DNA from: Kocuria carniphila
GTDB taxonomy: Bacteria > Actinomycetota > Actinomycetes > Actinomycetales > Micrococcaceae
Length of the DNA stretch: 64,000 bases
Direction: 5' to 3'
Assembly (NCBI RefSeq): GCF_004136555.1
Contig: NZ_NOIT01000015.1
Span: 42,173-106,172, forward strand
Made by a program: the position numbers and the translations under genes. Within the stretch, counting starts at the first letter, position 1. Each line of letters opens with the position of its first letter. The notes under the pieces were generated by a model, which did no database searches, was not told where the DNA came from, and saw nothing but the letters and a program-made list of their open reading frames with translations. Positions 34,000 to 44,830 of this stretch are shown here, in pieces.

Positions 34000-34860
34000 G
34001 TGACCGACCACGAGCTCGAAAACGAAGCCACTGAGGCAACGCAGCCGGAGTCCGCCTCGGCGGATGCTGCGCAGTCAGAGGCTGCCGAGAGCGTGTCCGC
34101 CACTGCCGATCAGGCTGAGCAGGCCCCGGCTGAGACCGAGACCGCAGACGTCGATCAGGCCGACGCCACGGAAGCCCCGGCTGAGGCACCGGCAGAGGCA
34201 GAGGGTGCTGAGGAGCAGGACACCGAGGACGAGGTCGACCCCGTCGAGGAGTTCAAGTCCAAGCTGCGCCGCCAAGAGGGCGACTGGTTCGTGATTCACA
34301 CCTACGCCGGTTACGAGAATCGCGTGAAGACCAACCTGGAGACCCGTATCCAGTCCCTCAACATGGAAGAGGACATCTTCCAGATCGAGGTGCCCATGGA
34401 AGAGGTCGTGGAGATCAAGAACGCCCAGCGCAAGACCGTGCGCCGCGTTCGGATCCCCGGCTACGTGCTGGTTCGCATGAACCTCACCGACGCCTCCTGG
34501 GGCGCGGTTCGCCACACCCCGGGCGTCACCGGATTCGTCGGGCAGGATGCCTACAACCCCGTGCCGCTGCGCATGGACGAAGTGTTCGAGATGCTCGCAC
34601 CGGTGTTCGAGACCCCGGAGAAGGCCAAGGGCCTGGGCGACACCTCCGGCGGCGGTGCCGCGGGCGGTGCGGCGGAACCGGCCATCACCGTGGACTTCGA
34701 GGTCGGCGAGTCCGTGATCGTGAAGGAAGGTCCGTTCGAGACCCTCCCCGCCACGATCTCCGAGATCAAGGTGGAATCCCAGCAGCTCGTGGTGCTGGTG
34801 TCCATCTTCGAACGCGAAACCCCGGTCACCCTGGGCTTCCACCAGGTCACCAAGATCTGA
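34000..34860 (+). CDS. nusG: Transcription termination/antitermination factor NusG
   Basis: A 286-residue NusG. About 90 N-terminal residues are acidic and Ala/Glu-rich ([20 protein letters not shown] and onward), then the NGN domain ([46 protein letters not shown]). A Gly/Ala linker ([15 protein letters not shown]) leads to the KOW domain ([21 protein letters not shown]). It binds RNA polymerase and links it to ribosomes or Rho. GTG at 34000 follows AAAGCAGGAA; an upstream in-frame extension overlaps secE and is unlikely. Confidence 0.96.
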   Translation: MTDHELENEATEATQPESASADAAQSEAAESVSATADQAEQAPAETETADVDQADATEAPAEAPAEAEGAEEQDTEDEVDPVEEFKSKLRRQEGDWFVIHTYAGYENRVKTNLETRIQSLNMEEDIFQIEVPMEEVVEIKNAQRKTVRRVRIPGYVLVRMNLTDASWGAVRHTPGVTGFVGQDAYNPVPLRMDEVFEMLAPVFETPEKAKGLGDTSGGGAAGGAAEPAITVDFEVGESVIVKEGPFETLPATISEIKVESQQLVVLVSIFERETPVTLGFHQVTKI

Positions 34861-34883
34861 TCTGGTCTTTAATTTTCGGACAC

Positions 34884-34907
34884 CCCCGGATGAGCTTTGG
34901 TCCGGGG
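34884..34907 (+). other. Hairpin between nusG and rplK
   Basis: A 7-bp stem CCCCGGA/TCCGGGG with a 10-nt loop, followed by CGTTTCC; a weak terminator or attenuator that could adjust rplKA output relative to secE-nusG. Confidence 0.5.
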
Positions 34908-34918
34908 CGTTTCCGTTC

Positions 34919-34939
34919 GGTCACCGCGCCACGGTGACC
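34919..34939 (+). promoter_or_regulatory. Hairpin in the rplK leader, possible L1 autoregulation site
   Basis: A perfect 8-bp stem GGTCACCG/CGGTGACC with a 5-nt loop, 57 bases before the rplK start. In many bacteria L1 represses rplKA by binding its leader; assignment to this hairpin is an inference. Confidence 0.4.
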
Positions 34940-34995
34940 ACCCGCCGTCGTACGCTCCTGTGCGGCGGTACGTACAGCAAGCAAAGGACCATCAC

Positions 34996-35424
34996 ATGGC
35001 TCCCAAGAAAAAGGTCGCAGGCCTGATCAAGCTGCAGATCCAGGCAGGTGCCGCTAACCCGGCTCCTCCCGTGGGTCCCGCACTGGGTCAGCACGGCGTC
35101 AACATCATGGAATTCTGCAAGGCCTACAACGCGGCCACGGAATCCCAGCGCGGCAACATCGTGCCGGTGGAAATCACCGTCTACGAGGACCGTTCGTTCA
35201 CTTTCATCACCAAGACCCCGCCGGCTGCTCAGCTGATCAAGAAGGCTGCAGGCGTCGCCAAGGGTTCCGGTGTGCCCCACACCAACAAGGTCGGCAAGAT
35301 CACCATGGACCAGGTCCGTGAGATCGCCGAGACCAAGAAGGAAGACCTCAACGCCAACGATGTCGAGGCTGCTGCCAAGATCATCGCCGGCACTGCCCGT
35401 TCCATGGGCATCGAGGTTGCCTGA
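34996..35424 (+). CDS. rplK: Ribosomal protein L11
   Basis: A 142-residue L11 ([41 protein letters not shown]), the stalk-base protein that contacts elongation factors and thiopeptide antibiotics. AAAGGACC precedes the ATG. First gene of rplK-rplA. Confidence 0.98.
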   Translation: MAPKKKVAGLIKLQIQAGAANPAPPVGPALGQHGVNIMEFCKAYNAATESQRGNIVPVEITVYEDRSFTFITKTPPAAQLIKKAAGVAKGSGVPHTNKVGKITMDQVREIAETKKEDLNANDVEAAAKIIAGTARSMGIEVA

Positions 35425-35514
35425 GCGCTCTAACTAGCTCTCAGTACCAGACATTTTCCCGTGGCAGGGCCGAGCGCGGTCCGCAGACCACAACTGCACA
35501 AGGAGAACAAGCAG

Positions 35515-36225
35515 ATGGCAAAGCGCAGCAAGGCATACCAGGCGGCTGCCGCCAAGATCGAAGAGGGCAAGTTCTACGCCCCCGCCGACGCAGTCGCCCT
35601 GGCCAAGGAATTGGCCGAAGGCAGCAAGTCCGACCCCACCGTCGAGGTGGCCATGCGTTTGGGCGTTGACCCCCGCAAGGCGGACCAGATGGTTCGCGGC
35701 ACCGTGAACCTTCCCCACGGCACCGGTAAGACCGCTCGCGTGGTCGTCTTCGCAACCGGTGACAAGGCTGCGGCTGCTGAAGCAGCCGGCGCCGACTACG
35801 TGGGTTCCGACGACCTGATCGCCAAGGTCCAGGACGGCTGGGTGGACTTCGACGCCGCCGTGGCCACCCCGGACATGATGGGCAAGGTCGGTCGTCTGGG
35901 TAAGGTTCTGGGTCCCCGTAACCTGATGCCGAACCCCAAGACCGGCACCGTGACCATGGACGTGGCCAAGGCTGTCGGCGACATCAAGGGCGGCAAGATC
36001 GATTTCCGTGTCGACAAGCACTCCAACTTGCACTTCATCATCGGCAAGGCGTCCTTCGACACTCAGAAGCTGGCCGAGAACTACGGCGCTGCACTGGAAG
36101 AGGTGCTTCGTTTGAAGCCCTCCGCTTCCAAGGGCCGTTACGTCACCAAGGCCACCGTTGCCACCACGTTCGGCCCGGGTGTTCCCGTGGACCCGAACGC
36201 CACCGAGGTTGTCAGCGAGGCGTGA
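35515..36225 (+). CDS. rplA: Ribosomal protein L1
   Basis: A 236-residue L1 ([44 protein letters not shown]), the stalk protein at the E-site and likely autoregulator of rplKA. The ATG at 35515 follows AAGGAGAAC; the frame is open further upstream. Confidence 0.98.
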   Translation: MAKRSKAYQAAAAKIEEGKFYAPADAVALAKELAEGSKSDPTVEVAMRLGVDPRKADQMVRGTVNLPHGTGKTARVVVFATGDKAAAAEAAGADYVGSDDLIAKVQDGWVDFDAAVATPDMMGKVGRLGKVLGPRNLMPNPKTGTVTMDVAKAVGDIKGGKIDFRVDKHSNLHFIIGKASFDTQKLAENYGAALEEVLRLKPSASKGRYVTKATVATTFGPGVPVDPNATEVVSEA

Positions 36226-36266
36226 GCATCGCCCGTGCCCGGATGAGGCACGGTTGACGCTATAGA

Positions 36267-36305
36267 ACAGAAGGGCTCGGACCATTCATGGCCGGGCCCT
36301 TCTGT
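36267..36305 (+). terminator. Terminator-like hairpin after rplA
   Basis: A 14-bp stem (ACAGAAGGGCTCGG against CCGGGCCCTTCTGT, one G-U pair) with an 11-nt loop. It separates rplKA from the inserted GNAT gene. Confidence 0.75.
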
Positions 36306-36427
36306 CTTGCCCGAGGCCGCAGCGGTAAACTAGGCAGTAGACTTGCTATTTCAATCGGCTGCAATGGTGCATGATCGATTGTAGGCAGGTGCGTTCCGAA
36401 CAGCTCGGAGCGTGAAAGGAGTCCCCC

Positions 36428-37582
36428 GTGAGTCAGACATCAGCGCTTGCCATTGAGCTGATGCGTATCCCTGACGAGTTCGATCAGGCCGCGCAGGATC
36501 AACTCGGGCAGGTAGCCGCCCTCGTGCAGGCCTCGCGTCGTTACGTGTGGGGGACCTCCGAGCTGAGCAATGAGGCCCATGACATCTACCGTGACCTCAA
36601 GGACCCGTACGAACGGGTCAATATTCTGTGTGCCTACATGGACGGTCGGCTGGTCGGTCGGGCGGAGGTGCGCATGCCGTTGATCGCCGACACTGATGTC
36701 GCCCAGATCGTGGTGGACGTGGACCCGGACGAACTGTCCGAAGGCATCGGACGGACCTTGTTGTCGGCGGCCGAGCAACTGGCGTACGGGGAATCGCGGC
36801 GCGTGATCCGGTTGGTGACGGAACATCCGGCGTCGGAATTGCGAGCCCCGGCCGGTCCCGGTGACGGAAGCGTCATGGGCGGTGAAACCAGCGGTGTGGG
36901 TGTCGAATGGATCGACGCCGCGGACGGTTCCGGGAAACTTCCTGCGAGCCACCGGCAGACCCGCTTTGCCGAGCACGCCGGCTACGAACTTCAGACCGTG
37001 AGCAGTTTCGCGCTGCTGGACGTTCCCTTGCCGCAGGAGCGCCTCGAGGCAATCGAACGGTCGTTGGAAGAAGTACCCTTCGCCGATCGCTACGCACTGC
37101 ACACGTGGGTTGGTTCTGCGCCGGAACACTTGTTGGAGCCGCTGGCTCGACTCCACGCGCGGTTGCCGAGCGACTCCTTCGTGAAGCCGATCGTGACCGA
37201 TCCGGACCCGTGGGACGCCGAACGCGTGCGCCGCACCGAGCAGCTGCGCGAAGAAGACGGAGACCGGTCCCTCATGGCCGTGGCCGAGGACCGGGACGCC
37301 GGTGAGCTGGTGGGAATGACCGAACTGATCCTGGCGCAGCACCGACCCACCCTGGCCCTCCAGGACGAGACGCTGGTGATCCGCGAACACCGAGGGCGCC
37401 GGCTGGGCATGCGACTGAAAATGGCCAACCTCAAACAACTGGTCGAGGTGCAACCCGAAGTGGACACGGTGTACTCGTGGACCCACACCGGCAACGACCG
37501 GATGAACTGGGTCAACGTACAATTGGGTTTCCAGGACGCTGGGCAGTCCGCCGTGTGGATGAGGGATTTCCGGGCCGACTGA
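36428..37582 (+). CDS. Double-domain GNAT acetyltransferase-like protein
   Basis: A 384-residue protein with two GNAT-like halves. The first contains CAYMDGRLVGRAEVRMPL and VVDVDPDELSEGIGRTLLSAAEQLA. The second contains LVGMTELILA and LVIREHRGRRLGMRLKMANLKQL, whose RRLGM loop fits acetyl-CoA binding, and ends NDRMNWVNVQLGFQ. The first half is more degenerate and may be structural. Substrate unknown; such proteins occur widely in actinobacteria. GTG start after AAAGGAGT. It lies between rplA and the molybdenum-cofactor genes. Confidence 0.87.
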   Translation: MSQTSALAIELMRIPDEFDQAAQDQLGQVAALVQASRRYVWGTSELSNEAHDIYRDLKDPYERVNILCAYMDGRLVGRAEVRMPLIADTDVAQIVVDVDPDELSEGIGRTLLSAAEQLAYGESRRVIRLVTEHPASELRAPAGPGDGSVMGGETSGVGVEWIDAADGSGKLPASHRQTRFAEHAGYELQTVSSFALLDVPLPQERLEAIERSLEEVPFADRYALHTWVGSAPEHLLEPLARLHARLPSDSFVKPIVTDPDPWDAERVRRTEQLREEDGDRSLMAVAEDRDAGELVGMTELILAQHRPTLALQDETLVIREHRGRRLGMRLKMANLKQLVEVQPEVDTVYSWTHTGNDRMNWVNVQLGFQDAGQSAVWMRDFRAD

Positions 37583-37590
37583 CCCAGGGT

Positions 37591-38856
37591 CTACCAGGGC
37601 AGGGCCAAGGCCTCGGTCCGGGCACCTGCGGATAAGCCCTCGACCGGCACACTCAGCAGCGCTTGGGCGCTGGACAACCCTCGAAGCATGTTGGCGCCGA
37701 TCTGCCTGCATGGTGACCAGGCGCCGTCGGCGTGTTGGAAAGCCGGGACCAACCGTTCGCGGCGGGTGCCGGCAATCTCGTGGGCGACCGTCACGCTGAC
37801 CGGCACCGGAGCAGGGCGGCCCAGGAGTCCGCAGAGGAATGGCACAGCCAACACCGTCAGCGCCGTCATGGCTGCCAAGGGATTCCCCGGCAGGGCGAGC
37901 ACCGCGGTGCCCGGGCCGCACGCGGCGAACAAAGTGGGATGACCGGGTTGAAGATCCAGTTCGTCGATGATCGGTGTCGTACGACGTTCCAGGTGCGCTC
38001 GCACGTGATCGGCGCGGGAGCGGGCCGTGCCTCCGGTCGTGATGACGAGCGGCACGCGGTCCGTGATCGCGACGTCGAGGGCGGCCGCAAAGACAGCAGC
38101 GTCGTCGGGCAGCCGCCGCACGGAATCGACACGTGCGCCCAGGGACGTGAGAACGGGCGGCACCGTGGGCGCGAAGGCGTCGCGGACGAACCCCGGTGTC
38201 GGAACCCCTGAGGATTGGACCTCCGAACCCGTGAGCAGTAGCCGTGCATCCGGAACGGGAACCACCGGTACCTTGTCCACCCCGCTCACCGCGGCCAAGG
38301 CGATGTCCGCCGGACTCAGGACGCTCCCGGCGGTGAGAATCCTTTCGCCGGATCGACATTCGGTCCCTGCGGGCCTGATGTGCCGGCCCTCGAGTTCGGA
38401 GGTCGGGCAGGAATCGTCGAACCGTAATTCATCTCCGGTACGCAGCGCGTATTCATCCCGAATGACGGTGTCGGTTCCGCCGGGGATCACCCCGCCCGTC
38501 ACCACGGGCACGGCCTGACTCGGAGCCAATTCGAGAGCCGCAGTGGACGCGGCATCGTGCACAGAAGTGTCCCCGGTCATCACTCGCCAGGGGCCCGAGC
38601 CGCACACGGCATAACCGTCCATGGCACTCGAGGCGTAATGGGGCACAGGGCACAACGCGTGGACATCGCAGGCCAGGGTCGCTCCGACCGCGTCCACGAG
38701 GTCCACCGATACGGCGGAAGAACGGGTGCTGACCAGCGCACGGCCCAGCTCGTGAGCGATGTGCTGCGCAGCGCCACGGCGTGCATGGCGAACGACCTCG
38801 ACGCCGCGCCACCACGTTCCGTCGGGCAATGGGGGCGGGGGCGCTGACTCAGCCAC
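37591..38856 (-). CDS. MoeA-like molybdopterin molybdenumtransferase (paralogue)
   Basis: A 421-residue protein of the MoeA family. It has SSAMDGYAV near the N-terminus, the central VVTGGVIPGGTDTVI, RPAGTECRSGERIL, the nucleotide-binding-like LVITTGGTARSRADHV and LALPGNPLAAMTAL. MoeA inserts molybdate into adenylylated molybdopterin. The TTGG(T)xxRADHV segment departs from the usual TSGGVSxGxxD, so activity may differ; the second copy (40242-41540) is closer to standard. GTG at 38856 overlaps the moaD stop by 8 bases. Confidence 0.87.
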   Translation of the reverse strand: MAESAPPPPLPDGTWWRGVEVVRHARRGAAQHIAHELGRALVSTRSSAVSVDLVDAVGATLACDVHALCPVPHYASSAMDGYAVCGSGPWRVMTGDTSVHDAASTAALELAPSQAVPVVTGGVIPGGTDTVIRDEYALRTGDELRFDDSCPTSELEGRHIRPAGTECRSGERILTAGSVLSPADIALAAVSGVDKVPVVPVPDARLLLTGSEVQSSGVPTPGFVRDAFAPTVPPVLTSLGARVDSVRRLPDDAAVFAAALDVAITDRVPLVITTGGTARSRADHVRAHLERRTTPIIDELDLQPGHPTLFAACGPGTAVLALPGNPLAAMTALTVLAVPFLCGLLGRPAPVPVSVTVAHEIAGTRRERLVPAFQHADGAWSPCRQIGANMLRGLSSAQALLSVPVEGLSAGARTEALALPW

Positions 38857-39130
38857 CGGCAAACGGAGGCAGCACGTCCACCGTGGCCGCCGGAGCAATG
38901 GGCGATTCCGGATCCTTGCGGGCCACGCCATTGACCAGCCAGGAACACTGAGGAAGGACCTGCGCCAGGGTCTTTTCACCCGCGGGGGCCACGGGGTGCA
39001 AATGAGTGAGCACTTGCTGAAGTTCCGAACGCGTCATGGCCGTGTCAGCGGCCACTTCTTCCTGCTCGGTGCCTGCGGATGCGGCGGCGGCCGCGAAGTA
39101 ACGAACGAGCACTGTTGTGTCAGCCTCCAA
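38849..39130 (-). CDS. moaD: Molybdopterin synthase small subunit
   Basis: A 93-residue ubiquitin-fold protein (TTVLVRYFAAAAASAG start) ending in the Gly-Gly tail (VDVLPPFAGG) that is thiocarboxylated to supply sulfur to molybdopterin. It works with MoaE, here the C-terminal domain of the fusion at 42012-43058. It overlaps moaA by 11 bases and the MoeA-like gene by 8. Confidence 0.93.
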   Translation of the reverse strand: MEADTTVLVRYFAAAAASAGTEQEEVAADTAMTRSELQQVLTHLHPVAPAGEKTLAQVLPQCSWLVNGVARKDPESPIAPAATVDVLPPFAGG

Positions 39131-40196
39131 TGGCGCTCATGCTGCGATCGGGCTGAACATAATCCTCGGAGTCCAGGCCCGCGTGGTCCATGCCGTGGGC
39201 GCGGGGTTTGACCCACATGGCAGCCCGCCAACGCTGGGCGATGTCGTGGTCTGTTGCGTCAGAGCGCAGCAACTGCATCAGGTCTGTCTCGTGGTGGGAG
39301 AACAGGCACGAGCGCACCCTGCCCTCGGCGGTGATGCGGGTGCGCGTGCAGTCCGCGCAGAACGGTTCGGTCACGGAGGCGATGATGCCCACGGTGCCGA
39401 TAACTTCTGTTCCTCCGCGTTCGCGCACGATCATTTTCTCCGCGGGCGCGCCGTTACGCGGATCCCGATCCGCGCTCAGATCGAAGTGCTCGGAGAGGTC
39501 CTCGCGAATCTCCGCAGCGGTCACCATGTTGGTGCGGGTCCAGCCGTGATCGGCGTCGAGCGGCATCTGCTCGATGAAGCGCAGCGAACAATTGTGCTCG
39601 AGCGCCCAGCGCAGCAGCTCGGGGGCTTCGCGGTCGTTGACGCCGCGCATCAAGACGGCGTTGAGCTTCACCGGAGACAGCCCCGCAGCCTGCGCGGCGG
39701 CCACGCCCTCAAGGGTCTCGCTGAGTTTGTTGCGGCGCGCGAGTTGCTTATACGTCTCGGCGCACAGGGTGTCCAGGGAGACGTTCACGCGGGTCATGCC
39801 AGCCGCGACAAGCCCTTCGGCGCGCTGGGCCAGGCCGATCCCATTGGTCGTCATGGAAACTGGGAAGCCGGGCAGCGCCTCGGTCACCGCGGCCACGATT
39901 TCTTCGAGGTCCGGGCGGATCAGGGGCTCGCCGCCGGTGAGCCGGAGTTCCTTGACCCCGAATTCTTCTGCGGCAATGCGGGTGAGCCGCACGATCTCGT
40001 CAGTGGTCATCAGGGACGACTTGGACAGCCAGTCCATTCCCTCCGCGGGCATGCAGTACGTGCAGCGCAAATTGCACTTGTCCGTGATCGAAATTCTCAG
40101 GTCCGTGGCCACGCGCCCGAAGCGATCCACCAGGGGCCCCTGTTCGGGCACGCCCCGGGTCGGTAGCGCTTGCGGGATACCGAGGAAAACGGACAT
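39120..40196 (-). CDS. moaA: GTP 3',8-cyclase
   Basis: A 358-residue radical-SAM enzyme starting molybdopterin synthesis from GTP. The first cluster motif is C41-x3-C45-x2-C48 (CNLRCTYC). The second, C-terminal cluster cysteines are in EPFCADCTRTRITAEGRVRSCLF. It ends with the GG motif (SMSAIGG) needed for catalysis. GEPLIRPDLEE is the SAM-binding GGE segment. It starts a moaA-moaD-moeA-like unit and is divergent from moeA with only 45 bases between. Confidence 0.96.
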   Translation of the reverse strand: MSVFLGIPQALPTRGVPEQGPLVDRFGRVATDLRISITDKCNLRCTYCMPAEGMDWLSKSSLMTTDEIVRLTRIAAEEFGVKELRLTGGEPLIRPDLEEIVAAVTEALPGFPVSMTTNGIGLAQRAEGLVAAGMTRVNVSLDTLCAETYKQLARRNKLSETLEGVAAAQAAGLSPVKLNAVLMRGVNDREAPELLRWALEHNCSLRFIEQMPLDADHGWTRTNMVTAAEIREDLSEHFDLSADRDPRNGAPAEKMIVRERGGTEVIGTVGIIASVTEPFCADCTRTRITAEGRVRSCLFSHHETDLMQLLRSDATDHDIAQRWRAAMWVKPRAHGMDHAGLDSEDYVQPDRSMSAIGG

Positions 40197-40241
40197 GGGG
40201 CCAGTCTAAGGCGTGTGTCCAGCCCGCTTAGGGTAGGGGGT

Positions 40242-41540
40242 ATGAGCCGCAGCATCGACGATCACGCCGCAGCCGTCTGCGACGCCCTCGCCCACGGTTA
40301 CGACGCCGCCGTCGCCGGTCTCGAGCTTCCCTTGGCTCGGGCGCGTGGCCGCGTGCTCGCTCGGGACCTGACGGCTCCGATCTCGCTGCCGCCCTTCACG
40401 AACTCCCAAATGGACGGGTTCGCCGTGCGCAGCTCGGAGTTTCGCAGGACTCCGGATGGAGAAGGAAACGTCACGCTGCCCGTGTCCGGAACGCAGGCGG
40501 CCGGGGCCGCGCCGTCGGCCCTCGCACCCGGCACCGCCATGGCCGTGATGACCGGAGCCGCCCTGCCCGCCGGCGCCGATGCCGTGATTCCCGTGGAGCG
40601 AGTCACACCCTCATCCTTCGACACCGATCGCATCACCGTCACGGCGGAGAACGCCGCCACGATTGACCCCGGGACTTTCGTGCGCGCGGAGGGCAGCGAC
40701 GTCGAACGCGGTTCGGTCGCCTTGCCCGCCGGGACCACTCTGGGACCCGCCGCGCTGGGTGCGTGCGCCGCACTGGGTCTGGACGGCGCTGCCACGGTGA
40801 CGGTGCGAAATGGCCCAGCCGTCCTGGTGGTGACCGGTGGGGACGAAGTCCTCGCGGCCGGGCAACCCTTGGAACCCGGTGCCATTTACGACGCCAATGG
40901 TCCGCTGCTCGAGGCGTGGCTCGAGGAAGCGGGTGCGTTCTCCGTGACCACGCTCAGCGTCACGGACGACCCGGAAGAATTTTCCCGGAGACTTCGAAAG
41001 GCCGTGGCCGGCGCAGCTCCCCATCTGATCATCACGAGCGGGGGGATCAGCGCCGGCGCCTTCGAGGTGGTCCGAGTGACCTTGGAACGTGAAGCCCAGA
41101 TGTGGTTCGGGCACGTGGCAATGCAGCCAGGAGGGCCCCAGGGCCTGGGCGTGTACCGGGACGTACCCGTGGTCTGCCTTCCCGGCAACCCTGTCAGCAC
41201 GTGGGTCTCGTGCGAGATGTTCCTGCGGCCCGCTCTTGCGGACGTCTGGGGTTGCTGCACGCCACCCCGCTGGGCCTCCGCGGTTCTCGCAGAACCAGTA
41301 CGCGGTCTGCCCGGTCGCACCCAGCTGCGTCGGGGTGTTCTCGAAACGACGGACGACGCCGCGCGGGAACCTGTCGTGCGCTGCGTGGGGGGAGCGTCGT
41401 CGCACCTGTTGATGTCAGCCGCGCGCGCTAACGTGTTGCTGCGGATCCCCGCGGGAGCCAACGAACTCACGTCCGGGACACGCGTACAAATTTTGCCCGT
41501 CAGTGGCGGGGCGATCAGACAGGAGACGGCCAGTGAGTGA
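40242..41540 (+). CDS. moeA: Molybdopterin molybdenumtransferase
   Basis: A 432-residue MoeA. Signatures are [69 protein letters not shown] and [18 protein letters not shown]. It inserts molybdenum into the cofactor. In [13 protein letters not shown] the usual aspartate after SxG is replaced by Ala-Phe. It overlaps moaC by 8 bases. Confidence 0.93.
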   Translation: MSRSIDDHAAAVCDALAHGYDAAVAGLELPLARARGRVLARDLTAPISLPPFTNSQMDGFAVRSSEFRRTPDGEGNVTLPVSGTQAAGAAPSALAPGTAMAVMTGAALPAGADAVIPVERVTPSSFDTDRITVTAENAATIDPGTFVRAEGSDVERGSVALPAGTTLGPAALGACAALGLDGAATVTVRNGPAVLVVTGGDEVLAAGQPLEPGAIYDANGPLLEAWLEEAGAFSVTTLSVTDDPEEFSRRLRKAVAGAAPHLIITSGGISAGAFEVVRVTLEREAQMWFGHVAMQPGGPQGLGVYRDVPVVCLPGNPVSTWVSCEMFLRPALADVWGCCTPPRWASAVLAEPVRGLPGRTQLRRGVLETTDDAAREPVVRCVGGASSHLLMSAARANVLLRIPAGANELTSGTRVQILPVSGGAIRQETASE

Positions 41541-42015
41541 CAACCAGGAACGGTTGACGCACGTGCGCGAAGACGGCACGGCGCACATGGTGGACGTGAG
41601 CGAGAAAGCCGTGACGTCTCGCGAAGCCACCGCGGTAGCTGAGGTGATCACGCGACCGGACGTCATCGAGCTGCTGGCCACCGGCGATCTCCCCAAGGGC
41701 GATGCCCTGGCCGTGGCCCGGATTGCCGGCATCATGGCGGCAAAGCGCACTCCTGATCTGATTCCGCTGTGCCACCCGCTGCCGTTGTCCAAGGTCACGG
41801 TGGATCTGGTTCCGGGCGAAGACCGTGTGAGCATCAGCGCCACGGTCAAAACACGCGGTGTCACCGGGGTGGAAATGGAAGCCCTGACGGCGGCCAGCGT
41901 TGCCGGACTCACGCTCTACGACATGATCAAGGCCGTGGACAAGGCCGCCCAGATCACGGGCGTGCAGGTCGTGGCCAAGTCCGGCGGTAAGAGCGGCGAT
42001 TGGAGCAGACAGTGA
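41533..42015 (+). CDS. moaC: Cyclic pyranopterin monophosphate synthase
   Basis: A 160-residue MoaC that completes cPMP formation after MoaA. Signatures are [64 protein letters not shown] and [19 protein letters not shown]. The GTG at 41533 follows AGGAGACGG and overlaps the moeA end. It overlaps the next gene by 4 bases. Confidence 0.96.
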   Translation: MSDNQERLTHVREDGTAHMVDVSEKAVTSREATAVAEVITRPDVIELLATGDLPKGDALAVARIAGIMAAKRTPDLIPLCHPLPLSKVTVDLVPGEDRVSISATVKTRGVTGVEMEALTAASVAGLTLYDMIKAVDKAAQITGVQVVAKSGGKSGDWSRQ

Positions 42016-43058
42016 CCGACACCCACGGGCCCAGCGATGAGCACGGGGTCAAAGATCACGGTCCCCATCGGGACGAATCACACGGGGCGAACCTGCTGGG
42101 CCGCCGCGCGGTGGTCGTGATCGTGTCCTCGTCCGCCGCACGTGGCACGGCCCAGGATCTGTGCGGCCCCATCCTGCACGAGTGGCTCACCGGAATGGGG
42201 CTCGCCGTGGATCCGGTGCGCGTGATTCCGGACGGTCCGGAGGTCGAGCAAACCCTGCGCGAGCTCACAGAACAGACACCGCAGGCCGAACGCCCAAGGT
42301 TCATCGTGACCAGCGGCGGAACCGGTCTCAACTCTGACGACGTCACCCCGGAAGCCACAGCGCGGATCCTGGAACGGGAATCCCCCGGAGTCATGCACGG
42401 CTTGTGGGCGTATGGGCTTCAGAAGACCGCCACCGCCGTAATGAGCCGCGGGGTGGCAGGTCAAGTGGGTATGACATTCGTCGTGAATCTGCCCGGTTCC
42501 AAGGGTGGGGTGAAGGACGGGATGGCGGTGCTCGAACCGCTGCTGGACCATATCAGCGCTCAACTGGAGGACGTGCACGGCCACGGGGAGGAGCGCGGTA
42601 CGGCAGCCGAACCCGCGCCAGCGGCGTCGTCGTCCCGAGTACTGCACGCACAGGTGACGAACGAGCCCTTGGACCCGGCGCGCGCCCAAGCGGCCGTGAG
42701 CGCGGCTGACTGCGGGGCGGTGGTGGGCTTCAGCGGTGTGATTCGTGACCATGACGACGGCCGCTCGGGCGTTACGGGACTCGAGTACAGCGCTCACCCG
42801 GATGCCGACACCGTGATCCGCCAGGTGGCCGAGGAGATCGCGGTGGAGTTCCCGCAGGTGCGGATCTGGGCCGAACATCGCATCGGCTCGCTGGCAGTGG
42901 GGGACAGTGCACTGGAAGCCGCGGTCGCGTCCGCCCACCGCAAGGAAGCCTTTGCGGCGTGTGATGCCTTGGTGGACCGCATCAAGGCCCGCGTGCCCAT
43001 CTGGAAGCGACAGACCTATACCGATGGCACCCATTCGTGGGTGGGCCTGGACGGATGA
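42012..43058 (+). CDS. MogA/MoaB-MoaE fusion protein
   Basis: A 348-residue fusion. Residues ~28-180 are a MogA/MoaB domain ([52 protein letters not shown]), which adenylylates molybdopterin. An Ala/Glu/His-rich linker follows (~185-210). Residues ~215-348 are MoaE ([55 protein letters not shown]), the large subunit of molybdopterin synthase. Two non-successive pathway steps are thus on one chain. GTG at 42012 follows GGAGCAG. Confidence 0.93.
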   Translation: MTDTHGPSDEHGVKDHGPHRDESHGANLLGRRAVVVIVSSSAARGTAQDLCGPILHEWLTGMGLAVDPVRVIPDGPEVEQTLRELTEQTPQAERPRFIVTSGGTGLNSDDVTPEATARILERESPGVMHGLWAYGLQKTATAVMSRGVAGQVGMTFVVNLPGSKGGVKDGMAVLEPLLDHISAQLEDVHGHGEERGTAAEPAPAASSSRVLHAQVTNEPLDPARAQAAVSAADCGAVVGFSGVIRDHDDGRSGVTGLEYSAHPDADTVIRQVAEEIAVEFPQVRIWAEHRIGSLAVGDSALEAAVASAHRKEAFAACDALVDRIKARVPIWKRQTYTDGTHSWVGLDG

Positions 43059-43064
43059 CGACTC

Positions 43065-43898
<834 letters not shown>

Positions 43899-43952
43899 AA
43901 AGCTCGCCACGAGACATCCGAATCTGCGGAACGTGGTGCGGGAACTGTCGAT

Positions 43953-43982
43953 TTGGCGTGCCCCGAAATCGTCGGGTACATT
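43953..43982 (+). promoter_or_regulatory. Candidate promoter of rplJ-rplL
   Basis: TTGGCG (43953-43958) and TACATT (43977-43982) separated by 18 bases, directly before the L10-type leader. Confidence 0.6.
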
Positions 43983-43988
43983 GGTGCG

Positions 43989-44165
43989 TACCTAAGACCG
44001 CCGGTCATCACGCGTGCGCAAGCCTGTGTGATCGAAGAGTTCTCCGGAAACGGAGAATGGCCAGCGCAGGTGAACCAGCACGAATCTTTTCGACAGCGTC
44101 CTGCGGAGTGAACCGTTTGCGTTGTGTATCAGGTCGAGCCCCGGGCATCTGCGCGGGGCTTTTTT
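43989..44165 (+). promoter_or_regulatory. L10 leader RNA (ribosomal protein L10 autoregulation)
   Basis: The segment GTACCTAAGACCGCCGGTCA followed by a long structured stretch and GCCAGCGCAGGTGAACCAGC has the pattern of the bacterial L10 leader. L10-L7/L12 binds it and represses rplJ. It runs into a terminator-like stem. The gap from fdhD (321 bases) is filled by the promoter and this leader. Confidence 0.8.
44137..44165 (+). terminator. Attenuator-type terminator at the end of the L10 leader
   Basis: Stem AGCCCCG/CGGGGCT with a 10-nt loop followed by TTTTTT, 55 bases before rplJ. Placed to stop leader transcripts when L10 is in excess; an inference. Confidence 0.8.
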
Positions 44166-44219
44166 GTGTTCCGAAGCGGATCACGAGAATCCGGCATACA
44201 CAAGCAAGGAAGGAGCACC

Positions 44220-44753
44220 ATGGCGAATCCTGAAAAGGCTGCCGCGGTTGCGGAGTTGAAGGAATTCTTCTCCAACTCGCACGCTGCCGTCCTGACGGAG
44301 TACCGCGGGCTCACCGTGGCTCAGCTGAAGACGCTGCGCCGCGCACTCGGTGAGAACGCTGAATACGCCGTGGTGAAGAACACGCTGACCGCAATTGCGG
44401 CCAAGGAAGTCGGCATCGACGCGTTCGAGGGCCAGCTTAACGGCCCCTCGGCTATCGCGTTCATCTCGGGTGACCCTGTCGAAGCTGCCAAGAGCTTGCG
44501 TGACTTCGCCAAGGACAACCCGGAGCTGATCGTCAAGGGCGGTTACCTTGACGGCGTTGCAATGGACGAAGCGGAGATCAAGAAGCTTGCGGACCTCGAG
44601 TCCCGCGAGGTTCTGCTGGCCAAGGTCGCAGGCGCTGCCAAGGCGTCCCTGTCCAAGGCTGCCGCGCTGTTCCAGGCCCCGCTGTCCAAGACCGTGCGCA
44701 CCGCAGAAGCCCTGCGTGCCAAGGTCGAGGAACAGGGCGAGAACGCCGCCTGA
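44220..44753 (+). CDS. rplJ: Ribosomal protein L10
   Basis: A 177-residue L10 ([48 protein letters not shown]) that anchors L7/L12 to the ribosome. AAGGAAGGAG precedes the ATG. Confidence 0.98.
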   Translation: MANPEKAAAVAELKEFFSNSHAAVLTEYRGLTVAQLKTLRRALGENAEYAVVKNTLTAIAAKEVGIDAFEGQLNGPSAIAFISGDPVEAAKSLRDFAKDNPELIVKGGYLDGVAMDEAEIKKLADLESREVLLAKVAGAAKASLSKAAALFQAPLSKTVRTAEALRAKVEEQGENAA

Positions 44754-44830
44754 TCCCTCACGGGATCCCCTGGGTTTCGGGTTCCGGTTCCGGCCGGATG
44801 AACCCGTGTTCTATCACCACGCAAAACCTC

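Noticed and set aside
34897..34995. N-terminal extension of L11 from the upstream in-frame start
   Set aside because: L11 starts at [14 protein letters not shown] with AAAGGACC before it; the extension covers the leader hairpin.
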